This document shows positions 33,774-42,211 of a stretch of DNA of 64,000 bases, piece after piece (position 1 is the first letter of the stretch; every line of letters starts with the position of its first letter). A model generated the notes under the pieces. That model saw nothing but the letters and a program-made list of their open reading frames with translations. It ran no database searches and was not told the origin of the DNA. The DNA is from an uncultured Lachnospiraceae bacterium (GTDB taxonomy: Bacteria > Bacillota > Clostridia > Lachnospirales > Lachnospiraceae), in assembly GCA_910584845.1 (NCBI GenBank), contig CAJUDH010000001.1, forward strand, positions 247,431 to 311,430. Reading direction: 5' to 3'. A program made the position numbers and the translations under genes.

Positions 33774-35441
33774 TTATGGTGCGGGTGTTTCCGGCTGTTT
33801 TACCGGGATGGTTTCCGGGGCCCTTGTGGATGGCGTTTCCCATGTCCGGGATGCCCCCGGCCCCGTTTCCCTGGACTGGGCCGCCTCATTTGCACCGGTT
33901 CCCCCGGAATGTTCCGGCATGGTTTCCTCCCTTTCGAAAGCCGCAGGCCTTGTCCCCTGCGGCCGGGTAGCTTCCGCCTCACCAGCCTGGGCCGTTTCCG
34001 GCTCCTGCGTGGTTTCCGCCACCCCTGGCCGGGCGGCTTCCGGCGCCCCTGCCGTAGTGGTCGGCGCCGCGCTTTCCGCCGGCCTGGAAGCCCGTGGAGG
34101 CGCTGCCGGTACAGGCGGACCCACAAGCACAATCGCTTTGGAAGCATTGTAGGTGTCTGTATGAAGCAGAATCTTTTCTGTCACAACGCCGTCAACCTTG
34201 ACGATTTTCCAAAGCCGGGACTTTAGCCCTTGGTGGGCTGACTGCACTTGCTTCCTGGACCCCGGCGCCAGGGACATATCCAGCTGTTCTGTGGGGGGCC
34301 CCGGGCTGACAGAGCTTAATGTCTCTGATACGAAATCCAAGGTACGGTTCACGGGGCGGGTCTCCCTCCCGTAAATGGTAAACGTCAGCTTTCCGTTCTC
34401 TGCACGGCCTTCCACAAAAATCGGGGTACTGTAATTATTGGTAAACCGGATATCTTTTACCGTCCCTGCAATGGCGGCATCCATGGACGGCTTTACATAA
34501 GCGACAATCATGGAATGGTTCTGCCGCTGGTTTATCTCCAGCTCCGCCCTTAAAGCCGCATTGTAAAGGGTGGTCGCAATCTGGCAGACCCCTCCCCCCA
34601 CACTGTCCACTACCCGGCCGTTTTCATAGGCCGCCGCCGTATAATATCCATTGGCTGTGGTAAAGGGGTGCATACACTCATAGCCGGACAACATCTGCCC
34701 GGGCATCAGCACATGCCCGTTTATTTTATTTGCGCCATTGGCCAGGTTTTTTCTCCGGGAAGTGTTGCTGCTGGAAAAATTAGTCGTATAAGTCCCTAAT
34801 ACATCCTGAATACTGGATAGGTCCGATTCTGTAATATCCGGCGCCCACTCTGCAACTACCACATCCACCGTTATCTCTTTTTCTTCGCTGCAAACCTGCT
34901 GTTGCAACGCTTTCTTTGTAGCCGCAATATCCACCAGCCTCCCGGGCACACTGGGCGTAATATGAAACGCACCCGACGCCCGGGTAATGGTGGCATTTTG
35001 CGGCTCGGCTGTCAACCCGCTTGTGTTCTCCCGGACAAAAACTTCTACCCGGCCTTCATCTACTTCTGTTTCCAGGGGGATGTGGACCGGGGTTTTTTCC
35101 ACGTCCTTACGGGCCATATATTGCTGCACCAGATTTCCGGCAGCAAGGTTACAGGCCGTTTCTTTTAATTCCTCCGGATTTTTCCAGGCAAACCCCAGCT
35201 CCTTTGCTGCGACCGACGCTTCGTTGCCATCTCCGTTCAACCTGACCTGACGGGCTGCCAGTTCTTCCACCTTTGCAGCAACCGCCTTTTCGGCTTCTTC
35301 CTCTGTCATTCCGCCCAAACTGACATCACCTACATAAAGGCCGTCAGGCAAGGTCTTTTCCTTTGCATATACCGGTTCGGTCCAATGTGCGGCCGTAAGG
35401 GCCGCTGCCGCAAAGACAGCCAGTATATACTTTTTATTCAT
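33774..35441 (-). CDS. VanW family secreted protein with low-complexity tail
   Basis: Protein of 555 aa. A signal peptide (1-26, cleavage near VYA) leads into a repeated N-terminal domain pair of the PG_binding_4 type (about 35-220; VGDVSLGGMTEEEAEKAV) and a VanW domain (about 230-360) with NFSSSNTSRRKNLANGANK and SVGGGVCQIATTLYNAAL. A C-terminal stretch of about 120 residues, rich in Pro, Ala, Thr and Glu, looks like a wall-spanning or disordered tail. Function is unknown; VanW proteins occur with cell-wall genes. It follows a 37-residue membrane peptide on one transcript. Confidence 0.88.
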   Translation of the reverse strand: MNKKYILAVFAAAALTAAHWTEPVYAKEKTLPDGLYVGDVSLGGMTEEEAEKAVAAKVEELAARQVRLNGDGNEASVAAKELGFAWKNPEELKETACNLAAGNLVQQYMARKDVEKTPVHIPLETEVDEGRVEVFVRENTSGLTAEPQNATITRASGAFHITPSVPGRLVDIAATKKALQQQVCSEEKEITVDVVVAEWAPDITESDLSSIQDVLGTYTTNFSSSNTSRRKNLANGANKINGHVLMPGQMLSGYECMHPFTTANGYYTAAAYENGRVVDSVGGGVCQIATTLYNAALRAELEINQRQNHSMIVAYVKPSMDAAIAGTVKDIRFTNNYSTPIFVEGRAENGKLTFTIYGRETRPVNRTLDFVSETLSSVSPGPPTEQLDMSLAPGSRKQVQSAHQGLKSRLWKIVKVDGVVTEKILLHTDTYNASKAIVLVGPPVPAAPPRASRPAESAAPTTTAGAPEAARPGVAETTQEPETAQAGEAEATRPQGTRPAAFEREETMPEHSGGTGANEAAQSRETGPGASRTWETPSTRAPETIPVKQPETPAP

Positions 35442-35468
35442 AATCGCTCCTTAAAAATCCCCGTCCCG

Positions 35469-35582
35469 TCAATGGAACGCAGTTATTGCCGAGGCCACCA
35501 TAGGCACAATCATGGCCGCTACCAATAGGATAACAATAATGGAAGAAATAATTCTTTTCTTTTTACTATTATGCATATTCAT
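35469..35582 (-). CDS. 37-residue membrane peptide upstream of vanW-family gene
   Basis: Short frame beginning MNMHNSKKKRIISS, then a hydrophobic helix (about 11-34, IIVILLVAAMIVPMVASAI) and a stop 27 bases before the VanW start. GAGGTG lies 12 bases before the first ATG; the ATG two codons in is an alternative. It has its own promoter at 35658-35686, so translation is likely. A basic N-terminus plus one helix suggests a membrane peptide or a bare signal-like peptide. I do not recognise the family with certainty. Confidence 0.55.
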   Translation of the reverse strand: MNMHNSKKKRIISSIIVILLVAAMIVPMVASAITAFH

Positions 35583-35657
35583 CCTGACGAAATTCACCTC
35601 TTTTACTTTTCTTTTAATTTTTTTCACCTAAATAGCGTTTCCCATATAGGTGAATTT

Positions 35658-35686
35658 ATTTTATGACATTTTGCGCCATACTGCAA
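35658..35686 (-). promoter_or_regulatory. promoter of small peptide-vanW transcript
   Basis: TTGCAG (35681-35686) and TAAAAT (35658-35663) on the minus strand with a 17-base spacer. The leader folds as TTCACCTA/TAGGTGAA. The rest of the gap from 35687 to 35844 is GC-rich and shows no gene. Confidence 0.6.
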
Positions 35687-35844
35687 GTCCCCTTTTTCTT
35701 TTTGGCCTCCCCGGCCCTCCCCTGTGGGGACCTTCCGCCAGGAAACCCCCCGGGCTTTTTCTTTTGGCCGCCCCGGTTTGTCCCTTTGCGCATGCCAGTC
35801 AAAAGCCAAAAACCTTAAGCTGCTATCCGGTAACTTGGCAACCG

Positions 35845-37764
35845 TCAAGTGGCGCCTATGGCCCCGGCCGGGAAAATATGCATAGAGACGTTTCCTGTCA
35901 GCAAGTCCCGCTCCCGATAGTCAAACCGTGCAAGCTCACCCGAGCGCAGCATTTCCACATGGACAAGCCTTCCTGCCTCTTCGTATTTTGAAGCCAGGCG
36001 GCGGACTTTATCCCGGTACGGCTTCTGGTCTAAAGCAAAAGATGGACGGCCCCTGCTGTTCTCCCGCAGATAAAGGTCACATATCAAAGCATCCTCCAAT
36101 TGGGCTAAGGTATGCTTTTGCGCCCCGGCCCCCGCAAGCCCTTCCTCAAACCATTCTTCCTCAAGGAACCGGTGAAGGGTTTCATACCGGGCCAAACGGC
36201 TGTGGTTAAGCCCGGCCAGCCCCTTTTTGCCATAATAGCCGGCCAGCCGTTCATACAAGCCAAACGCGTCGTCGGTTTCCTTTGACAAAATATCCATCGT
36301 CAAAGTAAACTGCCCGCTGTTATAATAAACCTCTACCATTTCTTCCACGGCCTTCAGCCGGATAACGTCTCCATAAGGCAGCCAGGCTGTGGATAATACT
36401 TCGTACGGCGGCGTTTCCCGGTACCGCAGCCCGTACTCCTTTGCCGCCTGATGCATGAAAGACCCTTTCAGCACTTTCAAAAAGCCCAGCTGCAGCTGCG
36501 CCGGCCTCATGGCGTATACTTGGTTAAAAGAACGGCGAAAGCTTTCATAGCCTTCTTGGGGAAGCCCGGCAATCAAATCCAAATGTTGATGGATATTATG
36601 CCCGGCATTGACCCGGGCCACCGCCCGCCCCACTTTTTCCAAGTCCATTTTTCTGTGTATTTCGCGGATGGTGTCCGGATTTGTGCTTTGTACCCCGATC
36701 TCCAATTGCACCAGCCCCGGCCTCATTTTCCCCAGCAGTTCCATTTCTTCTTCATCCAGCAAATCGGCCGCAATCTCAAAATGGAAATTGGTAATACCGT
36801 TATCATGGTTCAAAATATGGCGCCAAACCGCCATGGCATGGCTTTTTTTGCAATTAAACGTACGGTCGATAAATTTCACTTGCGGCACTTCTTTCTCCAA
36901 GAAAAAATCCAGCTCCTGTTCCACAAGCCCCAAGTCCCGGAAACGGACCGCCTTATCCACTGACGACAAGCAATAGCTGCAGCAAAAAGGGCATCCCCGG
37001 CTGCTTTCATAATATATAATCCGATGGGAAAACCCTTCCATATCTTTATAAGGGAAAGGGATCCGGTTTATATCCATCCCCAGGCGGGCGCCTGTTTCTG
37101 CCACCGCACCGTCCGCCCGCCGGAACACTACCCCCGCAAGTGTTTCCAGCTGATTCCAGTAGGCCGTCCAGGCTTCCCGTATCCCATGCCGGGCCACGCC
37201 TGTGGCCGGCGTGCCGGCCTTTCCCTCTAAACCGGCCCGTTCCCCTATTACGCCCTTTGCGGCCGGGGATTCCCATTGGCCTGCCCCCGCCTCAGCCAAG
37301 GCACCTTTGACGGAACATCCAAGCGCCTGGTAGCAAGACAGCAGGCCGGCAAATGTTTCTTCCCCTTCCCCTTTCATTATCCCCAGGACTTCCGGTTCCT
37401 GGCCCAACAGGCAAAGCGCGTCAAAAGACACCTCCGGGCCCCCCAGCCAGATGTCCGTTTCCGGGAGCACCTTAGGCAAGTCGTGGATCAGCTCCCGCAC
37501 ATATGCCATATTCCAGATGTAACAGGAAAACCCTACCACATCCGGCTTCCTCTGGTAAATATCTTCCAGCAGCCGCCCAGCCTGGTTATTGATGGTATAT
37601 TCCGCAACCTCTATTTCCCACCGTTTTTTTTCGGATCCGGGGCGCCCTTGCAGGCCACGCCCCCCCTTTTTCCCCTGCTCCTGTTCCCCATAAGCTTTCA
37701 AGCTATATACCCCTAAATTGGAATGGATATATTTTGCATTGATAGCCACCAGCAAAAATTTCAT
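35845..37764 (-). CDS. B12-binding radical SAM protein (DUF4080 type)
   Basis: Protein of 639 aa. The N-terminal cobalamin-binding fold (about 1-190) starts MKFLLVAINAKYIHSNLGVYSL and has VVGFSCYIWNM and IWLGGPEVSFD. The radical SAM barrel (about 245-460) has the CxxxCxxC cluster in RGCPFCCSYCLSS, followed by the FIDRTFNC and FEIAADLLDEEEM blocks. The C-terminal part matches DUF4080. Substrate is unknown. An inserted Gly/Ala-rich stretch (about 150-200) looks disordered. I prefer ATG 37764, served by AGGTGGGG, over the GTG three codons earlier. The dCMP deaminase is just upstream. Confidence 0.87.
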   Translation of the reverse strand: MKFLLVAINAKYIHSNLGVYSLKAYGEQEQGKKGGRGLQGRPGSEKKRWEIEVAEYTINNQAGRLLEDIYQRKPDVVGFSCYIWNMAYVRELIHDLPKVLPETDIWLGGPEVSFDALCLLGQEPEVLGIMKGEGEETFAGLLSCYQALGCSVKGALAEAGAGQWESPAAKGVIGERAGLEGKAGTPATGVARHGIREAWTAYWNQLETLAGVVFRRADGAVAETGARLGMDINRIPFPYKDMEGFSHRIIYYESSRGCPFCCSYCLSSVDKAVRFRDLGLVEQELDFFLEKEVPQVKFIDRTFNCKKSHAMAVWRHILNHDNGITNFHFEIAADLLDEEEMELLGKMRPGLVQLEIGVQSTNPDTIREIHRKMDLEKVGRAVARVNAGHNIHQHLDLIAGLPQEGYESFRRSFNQVYAMRPAQLQLGFLKVLKGSFMHQAAKEYGLRYRETPPYEVLSTAWLPYGDVIRLKAVEEMVEVYYNSGQFTLTMDILSKETDDAFGLYERLAGYYGKKGLAGLNHSRLARYETLHRFLEEEWFEEGLAGAGAQKHTLAQLEDALICDLYLRENSRGRPSFALDQKPYRDKVRRLASKYEEAGRLVHVEMLRSGELARFDYRERDLLTGNVSMHIFPAGAIGAT

Positions 37765-37773
37765 CGGCCCCAC

Positions 37774-38274
37774 CTATACGTGAATTTCAAGTACCCTTCC
37801 TGTCCTTTCATACTGGTAATAGCGCACGCCTGCCGCATTCAACATCCGCTTCGACGCCCTTACAGACGGGGAAGCCGGATATTTGTCTTCCTTATAAATT
37901 ACGGTTTTTATCCCTGCCTGGATAATGGCTTTGGCACACTCGTTGCAAGGGAAAAGGGTAACGTATAGCTTGCTGTTTTCCAGGCTGCCGCCACGGTAAT
38001 TCAAAATGGCGTTCAGCTCGCTATGGGTCACATACAGATATTTGGCACTGTACGGATCCGCTGTCTCATTTTCCTTCCCCCAGGGAAATTCATCGTCGGA
38101 ACACCCTCTGGGGAACCCATTGTAGCCCATAGACAGGATCTTGTTGTCCTGGCTCACAATACAGCACCCCACCTGTGTGTTGGGGTCTTTGGACCGCATA
38201 CCTGCAAGATCCGCAATCCCCATAAAATACTCGTCCCAGGAAATATAATCCAACCGTTTCCTTGCCTCTTCCAT
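37774..38274 (-). CDS. dCMP deaminase (ComEB type)
   Basis: Zinc-dependent deaminase of 166 aa converting dCMP to dUMP for thymidylate synthesis. The zinc ligands are in YVTHSELNAI (HxE) and LFPCNECAKAI (PCxxC); the N-terminal SWDEYFMGIADLAGMRSKDP and MGYNGFPRGCSD match the ComE operon protein 2 family. ATG 38274 is preferred because GGAGG lies seven bases ahead; the ATG two codons earlier overlaps the ribosome site. It lies between tsaC and the radical SAM gene on one strand. Confidence 0.93.
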   Translation of the reverse strand: MEEARKRLDYISWDEYFMGIADLAGMRSKDPNTQVGCCIVSQDNKILSMGYNGFPRGCSDDEFPWGKENETADPYSAKYLYVTHSELNAILNYRGGSLENSKLYVTLFPCNECAKAIIQAGIKTVIYKEDKYPASPSVRASKRMLNAAGVRYYQYERTGRVLEIHV

Positions 38275-38293
38275 TGGCATCCCTCCTAAATAC

Positions 38294-39349
38294 CTAAACC
38301 TGCACTTTACGGTACCCCGCCGCTTTTGTCAGCCGGTTCATAATCGCCTGCCCCAAATGGTCTTGGGAAAAGCTCTCTGAAAAGATGTATTCTACTTGCA
38401 AATCATCAAACTCCCGCAATATGGCAAATAGGTTATGGGCAATGGCCTCCTCTTGGCCCCGCGCCCCCACGCTCCTTACGATCCCATGGGGATAACGCCC
38501 CCTGGTTTCTTCCGTCCCAAGGATCCCCACCCGAAAACCAGCAGCCAATTTCTCCTTTGCCAGCTGGTTGACCTTAGAAACCACGGCTTCTTCCGCCCCC
38601 TCCACTAAGGTCAATTCCGCCTTTGGTGCATAGTGGCGGTATTTCATCCCCGGTGCCTTCGGGGGCATACCCGCCGTAAGCGGGCCTTGGATGGCCGGGT
38701 CAACTTCCACGGCCCCCACCACCGCTTCCAGCATTTCCATGGTCACGGCCCCGGGCCGGAGCAGGACGGGTATGGTTCCAGTCACGTCCACAATGGTAGA
38801 CTCCAGCCCGATCCCCACCTGGCCCCCGTCCAAGAGCATATCAATCCGCCCCTCCATATCCTGCCACACGTGCCGGGCCGTAGTCGGGCTGGGTCGTCCG
38901 GACCTGTTTGCACTTGGGGCCGCCACTGGTACCCCCGCCAACGCAATCACCCCTTTTGCCACCGGATCGCTGGGCATCCGTATTGCAACCGTATCCAGCC
39001 CCCCGGTCGTCCCATAAGGCACCAGGCCGCTTTTGGGGAATACCAAAGTCAGCGGCCCCGGCCAAAAAGCCTGGGCCAGCTCCTTTCCTACCTTTGAAAC
39101 ATCTGTTACTAATGGTTCCAGCCCCTTCAAAGAGGCAATATGTGCAATCAACGGATTGTCCGAAGGCCTCCCCTTGGCGGCATAAATCTTCCGTGCCGCT
39201 TCTTCGTCTAATGCATTGGCCCCTAGCCCATAAACGGTTTCCGTAGGAAACGCCACCAATCCGCCCTCCCGGATCACCCGGGCAGCCGCCTGCAGTTCTT
39301 CCTCCTTGGGAGCTTGCGGGTTTTCAATCCGAATCCACTTCGTATCCAT
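38294..39349 (-). CDS. sua5: L-threonylcarbamoyladenylate synthase (Sua5/YwlC type)
   Basis: First enzyme of the t6A tRNA modification: it makes threonylcarbamoyl-AMP from Thr, bicarbonate and ATP. The 351 aa product has the YrdC domain (about 15-210; GGLVAFPTETVYGLGANA, KGRPSDNPLIAHI, FWPGPLTLVF, PSANRSGRPSPT) plus the C-terminal Sua5 domain (about 230-350; SPGMKYRHYAPK-like block as APGMKYRHYAPK). The promoter at 39459-39487 lies about 110 bases upstream. It leads the tsaC-type/dCMP deaminase/radical SAM transcript. Confidence 0.93.
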   Translation of the reverse strand: MDTKWIRIENPQAPKEEELQAAARVIREGGLVAFPTETVYGLGANALDEEAARKIYAAKGRPSDNPLIAHIASLKGLEPLVTDVSKVGKELAQAFWPGPLTLVFPKSGLVPYGTTGGLDTVAIRMPSDPVAKGVIALAGVPVAAPSANRSGRPSPTTARHVWQDMEGRIDMLLDGGQVGIGLESTIVDVTGTIPVLLRPGAVTMEMLEAVVGAVEVDPAIQGPLTAGMPPKAPGMKYRHYAPKAELTLVEGAEEAVVSKVNQLAKEKLAAGFRVGILGTEETRGRYPHGIVRSVGARGQEEAIAHNLFAILREFDDLQVEYIFSESFSQDHLGQAIMNRLTKAAGYRKVQV

Positions 39350-39458
39350 ATATGCCTGCTTCCTTCTTCCTATGCACCCTACGGGTCCTATTCATTGCAG
39401 TTTCCATTGCCACAGGCAAAATCCCGGCCTGGCAACGGCCGGTTGCCTACTTTGCCTA

Positions 39459-39487
39459 ATCATAGCACAAGTGCCAGGGCGGCGCAA
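39459..39487 (-). promoter_or_regulatory. promoter of sua5 transcript
   Basis: TTGCGC (39482-39487) and TATGAT (39459-39464) on the minus strand, 17-base spacer, with an extended -10 TGC directly before the -10 box. It overlaps the ribU terminator hairpin. Confidence 0.5.
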
Positions 39488-39520
39488 GCGGTAAAACCGC
39501 CTGGCTTGCCCTGGCACTTT
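39471..39520 (-). terminator. terminator-like hairpin after ribU
   Basis: GTGCCAGGGC (39471-39480) pairs with GCCCTGGCAC (39508-39517), with an inner partly paired GGCGG/CCGC arm. The stem is strong but the U-run on the minus strand is poor (TTGTGC), so it may slow rather than stop transcription. Confidence 0.5.
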
Positions 39521-39596
39521 CGACGTTTCGGCCTGCCGCTTTGCCGGGCTGCCAAAACCTTTTCGACCGGAAGCTTTCCGAAAAGCCGCGTCCTTT

Positions 39597-40247
39597 TTAC
39601 AGTTTCCGCAAACTGCCCTTCCTTCCATGCCCAACTTCCCGTGAAGCGGCGGCCCCATGGATCAACGTGCTGATCCGTTTGTAAACCAGCGCCGTAATCA
39701 AGGATACCACTACCCCCTTGATCAAATTAAAGGGGCCCACACAGACGGCGGCAAAGGTCCAAACACTGCCCACCAGAGGATTAATGGCCTTCCCCATAGC
39801 AAGGATGCTGTCAATGGGCATAAAGTGAGAATAGAAGGGGATCATCACCAGTGCATTCCCCACAATACCTACGGCTGACATAATTACCGTACCCGCTGCC
39901 ATCGCCGCCATCGCCCCTTTTTTCGTCTTATGGAACCGGTAAATCAGCCCGGCGGGAAATACCATGGAACAGGCAAACACCAAATTGGCAAATTCCCCCA
40001 CAAAACCGGTGCTGGTCGGCTTGAGTACCAACTTTACTAAAATTTTGACCACTTCCATGATAACCCCTGCCACCGGCCCCAGGGCAAAAGTCCCCACTAA
40101 AACCGGCACTTCGCTTAAATCCAGCCCATAAAAGCTCGGGGCAATAAATGGCAATGGCACCTCAAACAGCATCAGCACTGCCGCCAAGGTTCCAAACATC
40201 CCCATTAACACCACATTTTTTGTCGTCAACAATTTGTTCTCTCTCAT
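39597..40247 (-). CDS. ribU: riboflavin ECF transporter S component
   Basis: Integral membrane protein of 216 aa that binds riboflavin for uptake with a shared ECF module. About six hydrophobic segments are seen, with GLDLSEVPVLVGTFALGPVAGV, the VKILVKLVLKPTSTGFVGEFANL stretch (read across the helix 2-3 loop) and NLIKGVVVSLITALVYKR, all typical of RibU. ATG 40247 is chosen, since the earlier ATG is part of the GGAGG site. The FMN riboswitch upstream confirms the substrate group. Confidence 0.93.
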   Translation of the reverse strand: MRENKLLTTKNVVLMGMFGTLAAVLMLFEVPLPFIAPSFYGLDLSEVPVLVGTFALGPVAGVIMEVVKILVKLVLKPTSTGFVGEFANLVFACSMVFPAGLIYRFHKTKKGAMAAMAAGTVIMSAVGIVGNALVMIPFYSHFMPIDSILAMGKAINPLVGSVWTFAAVCVGPFNLIKGVVVSLITALVYKRISTLIHGAAASREVGHGRKGSLRKL

Positions 40248-40407
40248 CTTTTCCTCCATCCTTTTCTTGTCCTGTTAAGTTCATCGCCCGGAGGAATCAT
40301 GTGCCTGCCGTAAGTTTGGCTTTATCCAGGTAGTTGCGCCTTGCTTAAGGCTGCCCCTTAAGCCCCCCACAAAACGTTTCGTCCCATAGGGTATCTTTTC
40401 CGGGAAC

Positions 40408-40436
40408 AAAAAAGCCCCGGATCCATATCCGGGGCC
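40408..40436 (-). terminator. riboswitch-controlled terminator of ribU
   Basis: On the minus strand GGCCCCGG and CCGGGGC form a stem with an ATATGGAT loop, followed by TTTTTTG. It lies between the FMN aptamer and ribU, so FMN binding should cause early termination. Confidence 0.85.
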
Positions 40437-40483
40437 ATACAACTACCTTCATCCAAATGCCGCCAACTCCTGGCCGCCACATC

Positions 40484-40598
40484 AATTCTTCTCTCATCCA
40501 GACTATACTGTCGGTTCCGGAATTGCACCGGATCGGCCGCCTATGCGGTTCGCAGACTATACTGCCGGTAGGGAATCCCACCCTGCCCCGAAGAACTT
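40484..40598 (-). promoter_or_regulatory. FMN riboswitch (RFN element)
   Basis: The minus strand shows the conserved RFN blocks in order: CTTCGGGGCAGGGTG, CCCTACCGGC, AGTCTGCGAACC, a variable arm, CCGATCCGGTGCAATTCCGG, CCGACAGTATAGTCTGGATG and GAGAAG, which closes stem P1 with the 5' CTTC. It is followed by a terminator and ribU, the standard arrangement for FMN-repressed riboflavin uptake. Confidence 0.96.
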
Positions 40599-40616
40599 AT
40601 TCATTTTACAGTACCT

Positions 40617-40645
40617 ATTATAGTATTATTTTATCATAAAATCAA
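40617..40645 (-). promoter_or_regulatory. promoter of ribU
   Basis: TTGATT (40640-40645) and TATAAT (40617-40622) on the minus strand with a 17-base spacer, about 15 bases before the FMN aptamer. Confidence 0.8.
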
Positions 40646-40679
40646 GGGTTTTCCTGATTTTATCCTACCCGCACCGGGC

Positions 40680-40723
40680 AGAAAAGCCCCCTTTTGCTTT
40701 CCGATAAGTTTTCATGGGGCTTT
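40680..40723 (-). terminator. terminator after small orphan gene
   Basis: AAAGCCCC and GGGGGCTTTT on the minus strand form a stem with a long loop, followed by TTTTCTG. It ends the transcript of the 57-residue protein. Confidence 0.6.
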
Positions 40724-40736
40724 CGACGTTCCCCCT

Positions 40737-40910
40737 TTATCTGCGGACCACTCTGGCTTCCGGAAATTCTATACAAAATTTCCCAAATTCTTCCTCTGTC
40801 ATCCCCTCCGACATTTCTTTATAAAAATCATAATCCGATTTTTTCAAAAAACAAATAATCTTTTCTTTCACCGCTGCAGCTTCCAACGGCTTGCCCCAAT
40901 CAGCCCCCAT
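40737..40910 (-). CDS. small hypothetical protein, 57 aa
   Basis: Unrecognised soluble protein, charged and probably helical (AAVKEKIICFLKKSDYDFYKE, then GMTEEEFGKFCIEF). ATG 40910 has AAGGGG six bases ahead; the longer frame begins inside the promoter. It has a promoter with a perfect TATAAT (40941-40946) and TTAACT (40964-40969), 17 bases apart, and its own terminator, so it is a free-standing gene. Acidic helices with a C-terminal EFPEARVVRR leave the role open; a DNA- or protein-binding regulator is possible. Confidence 0.5.
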   Translation of the reverse strand: MGADWGKPLEAAAVKEKIICFLKKSDYDFYKEMSEGMTEEEFGKFCIEFPEARVVRR

Positions 40911-41183
40911 CTTTATCCCCTTCCACAAAATAATACAATTATTATAGTCATTTTCCAAACTATAGTTAAGTATAAAACTATATTATATGCTTATCCTAAC
41001 TGTACTTTCCAAATCTCTCAGTGCCTGCTTTTGCAAGATGCTTTTTGTCGGATATGCATAAATTGAAACCATATCTATCCAGCATATAGTATAAATTTTT
41101 GTGCAACCAGTAAAATATCACCCATAAAAGCAGGTTCCAAACAGGTTCAAAAACACATCGAAATGAAAAGGAGGCATTGGGGC

Positions 41184-41402
41184 ATGATAAGTTATCAACC
41201 ATTCTGGGCAACATTAAAAAATTCTCCAGAAACGACCTACACACTGATAACCAAACATCATATATCCAGTGCCACCATTGATAAATTACGCAAAGATAAA
41301 CCAATGAATACTACTACGCTAAACGACCTCTGCCGGATTTTAAATTGTAGGCTTGAGGATATTGCCCAATATGTCCCGTCCGAATCGGATCAGCATTTAT
41401 AA
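41184..41402 (+). CDS. XRE-type helix-turn-helix protein
   Basis: Protein of 72 aa consisting of one Cro/C1-type helix-turn-helix: FWATLKNSPETTYTLITKH, the ISSATIDKLRKDKPMNTTTL recognition region and LNDLCRILNCRLEDIAQYVP. The ISSxTIxKLxxxxxxxTxxTLxxLCxxLxC pattern is that of the HTH_26 group common in clostridia. ATG 41184 has AAAGGAGG in front. It is a solitary regulator beside a decayed region, so it may be the survivor of a lost accessory element. Confidence 0.8.
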   Translation: MISYQPFWATLKNSPETTYTLITKHHISSATIDKLRKDKPMNTTTLNDLCRILNCRLEDIAQYVPSESDQHL

Positions 41403-41440
41403 AAGTATCGGCACTGCCTTTATTCCTGAAATATAAGGGT

Positions 41441-42030
41441 TCAAAGCAGCGAAAACATATCATAAGCACCTCTATGGCCCCCTTCATGGCCTTTGGCTTT
41501 TACATCAAGCCCGGCATGCATCAAAATATATTTGTAACAATCCAGTCCAATATTCATTGCAGCTCAAACCTAAGTAGCCCGTATGATCATAATTTTGTAA
41601 AATAATTTCTTCCTCATCTATGATTATCATATGCAATTAGGAAACCTATTTCAATTTTGGCCAGTTTCAAAAAAACCGTAACCGGGATACCGGCATAACC
41701 CCATCCTTTTAATGGCCCGTTCCGCCTTATCATGTGAAAATGTAAATATTCCCTTTCAAAAACCGTGCCCATGCCGTCGGATGCCGCTTTCCTATGAAGA
41801 AACTTGTAATTTTATTTCCGCCATTTTTAATTCCTCCTATCGCATTATTGATATATCCACCTCCTTATTTCCGTAACGTGTAAACCTTCCGCCCCATCCG
41901 TGAAAATCCAATGCCGGCCGCATACATGCCCGGATCGCCAGTGGCGGCCATTTTATTGATTGCACGGATATAGCCTACCTATGCCAACCTCAATTATCCT
42001 GTTTACCATCCTATCACAACCCTTACCGGA
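41441..42030 (-). pseudogene. decayed coding region of unknown family
   Basis: The 800 bases between the XRE gene and cyuA contain no full gene, but the minus strand holds coding-like fragments in shifting frames. One reads ...INKMAATGDPGMYAAGIGF and on to RMGRKVYTLRK, ending at 41865, with GCDRMVNRIIEVGI before it in another frame. A second opens at ATG 41824 with AGGAGG but stops after 10 codons. A third runs 38 codons (41441-41557) through GLDCYKYILMHAGLDVKAKG. Good ribosome sites next to broken frames indicate two or more degraded small genes. Family not recognised. Confidence 0.45.
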
Positions 42031-42211
42031 TTTCCATATATTAAAACGTTCCCCCAGGGCAAATATGGCTGGTTTTCATGTGCTTTTATGAAAATATCTT
42101 TCAATGGCCGGATAATGCAAACGCAAAACAAGCCCGTAACCAGCTGTATCGTTTTCGCTGGTTACCGGCTTATTCCAATGCCTTCCAATATGAACGGCAG
42201 GCGGATTGGTT

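Noticed and set aside
36451..36976. long plus-strand frames inside the radical SAM gene
   Set aside because: Antisense shadows of a strongly supported gene; no ribosome site and no domain.
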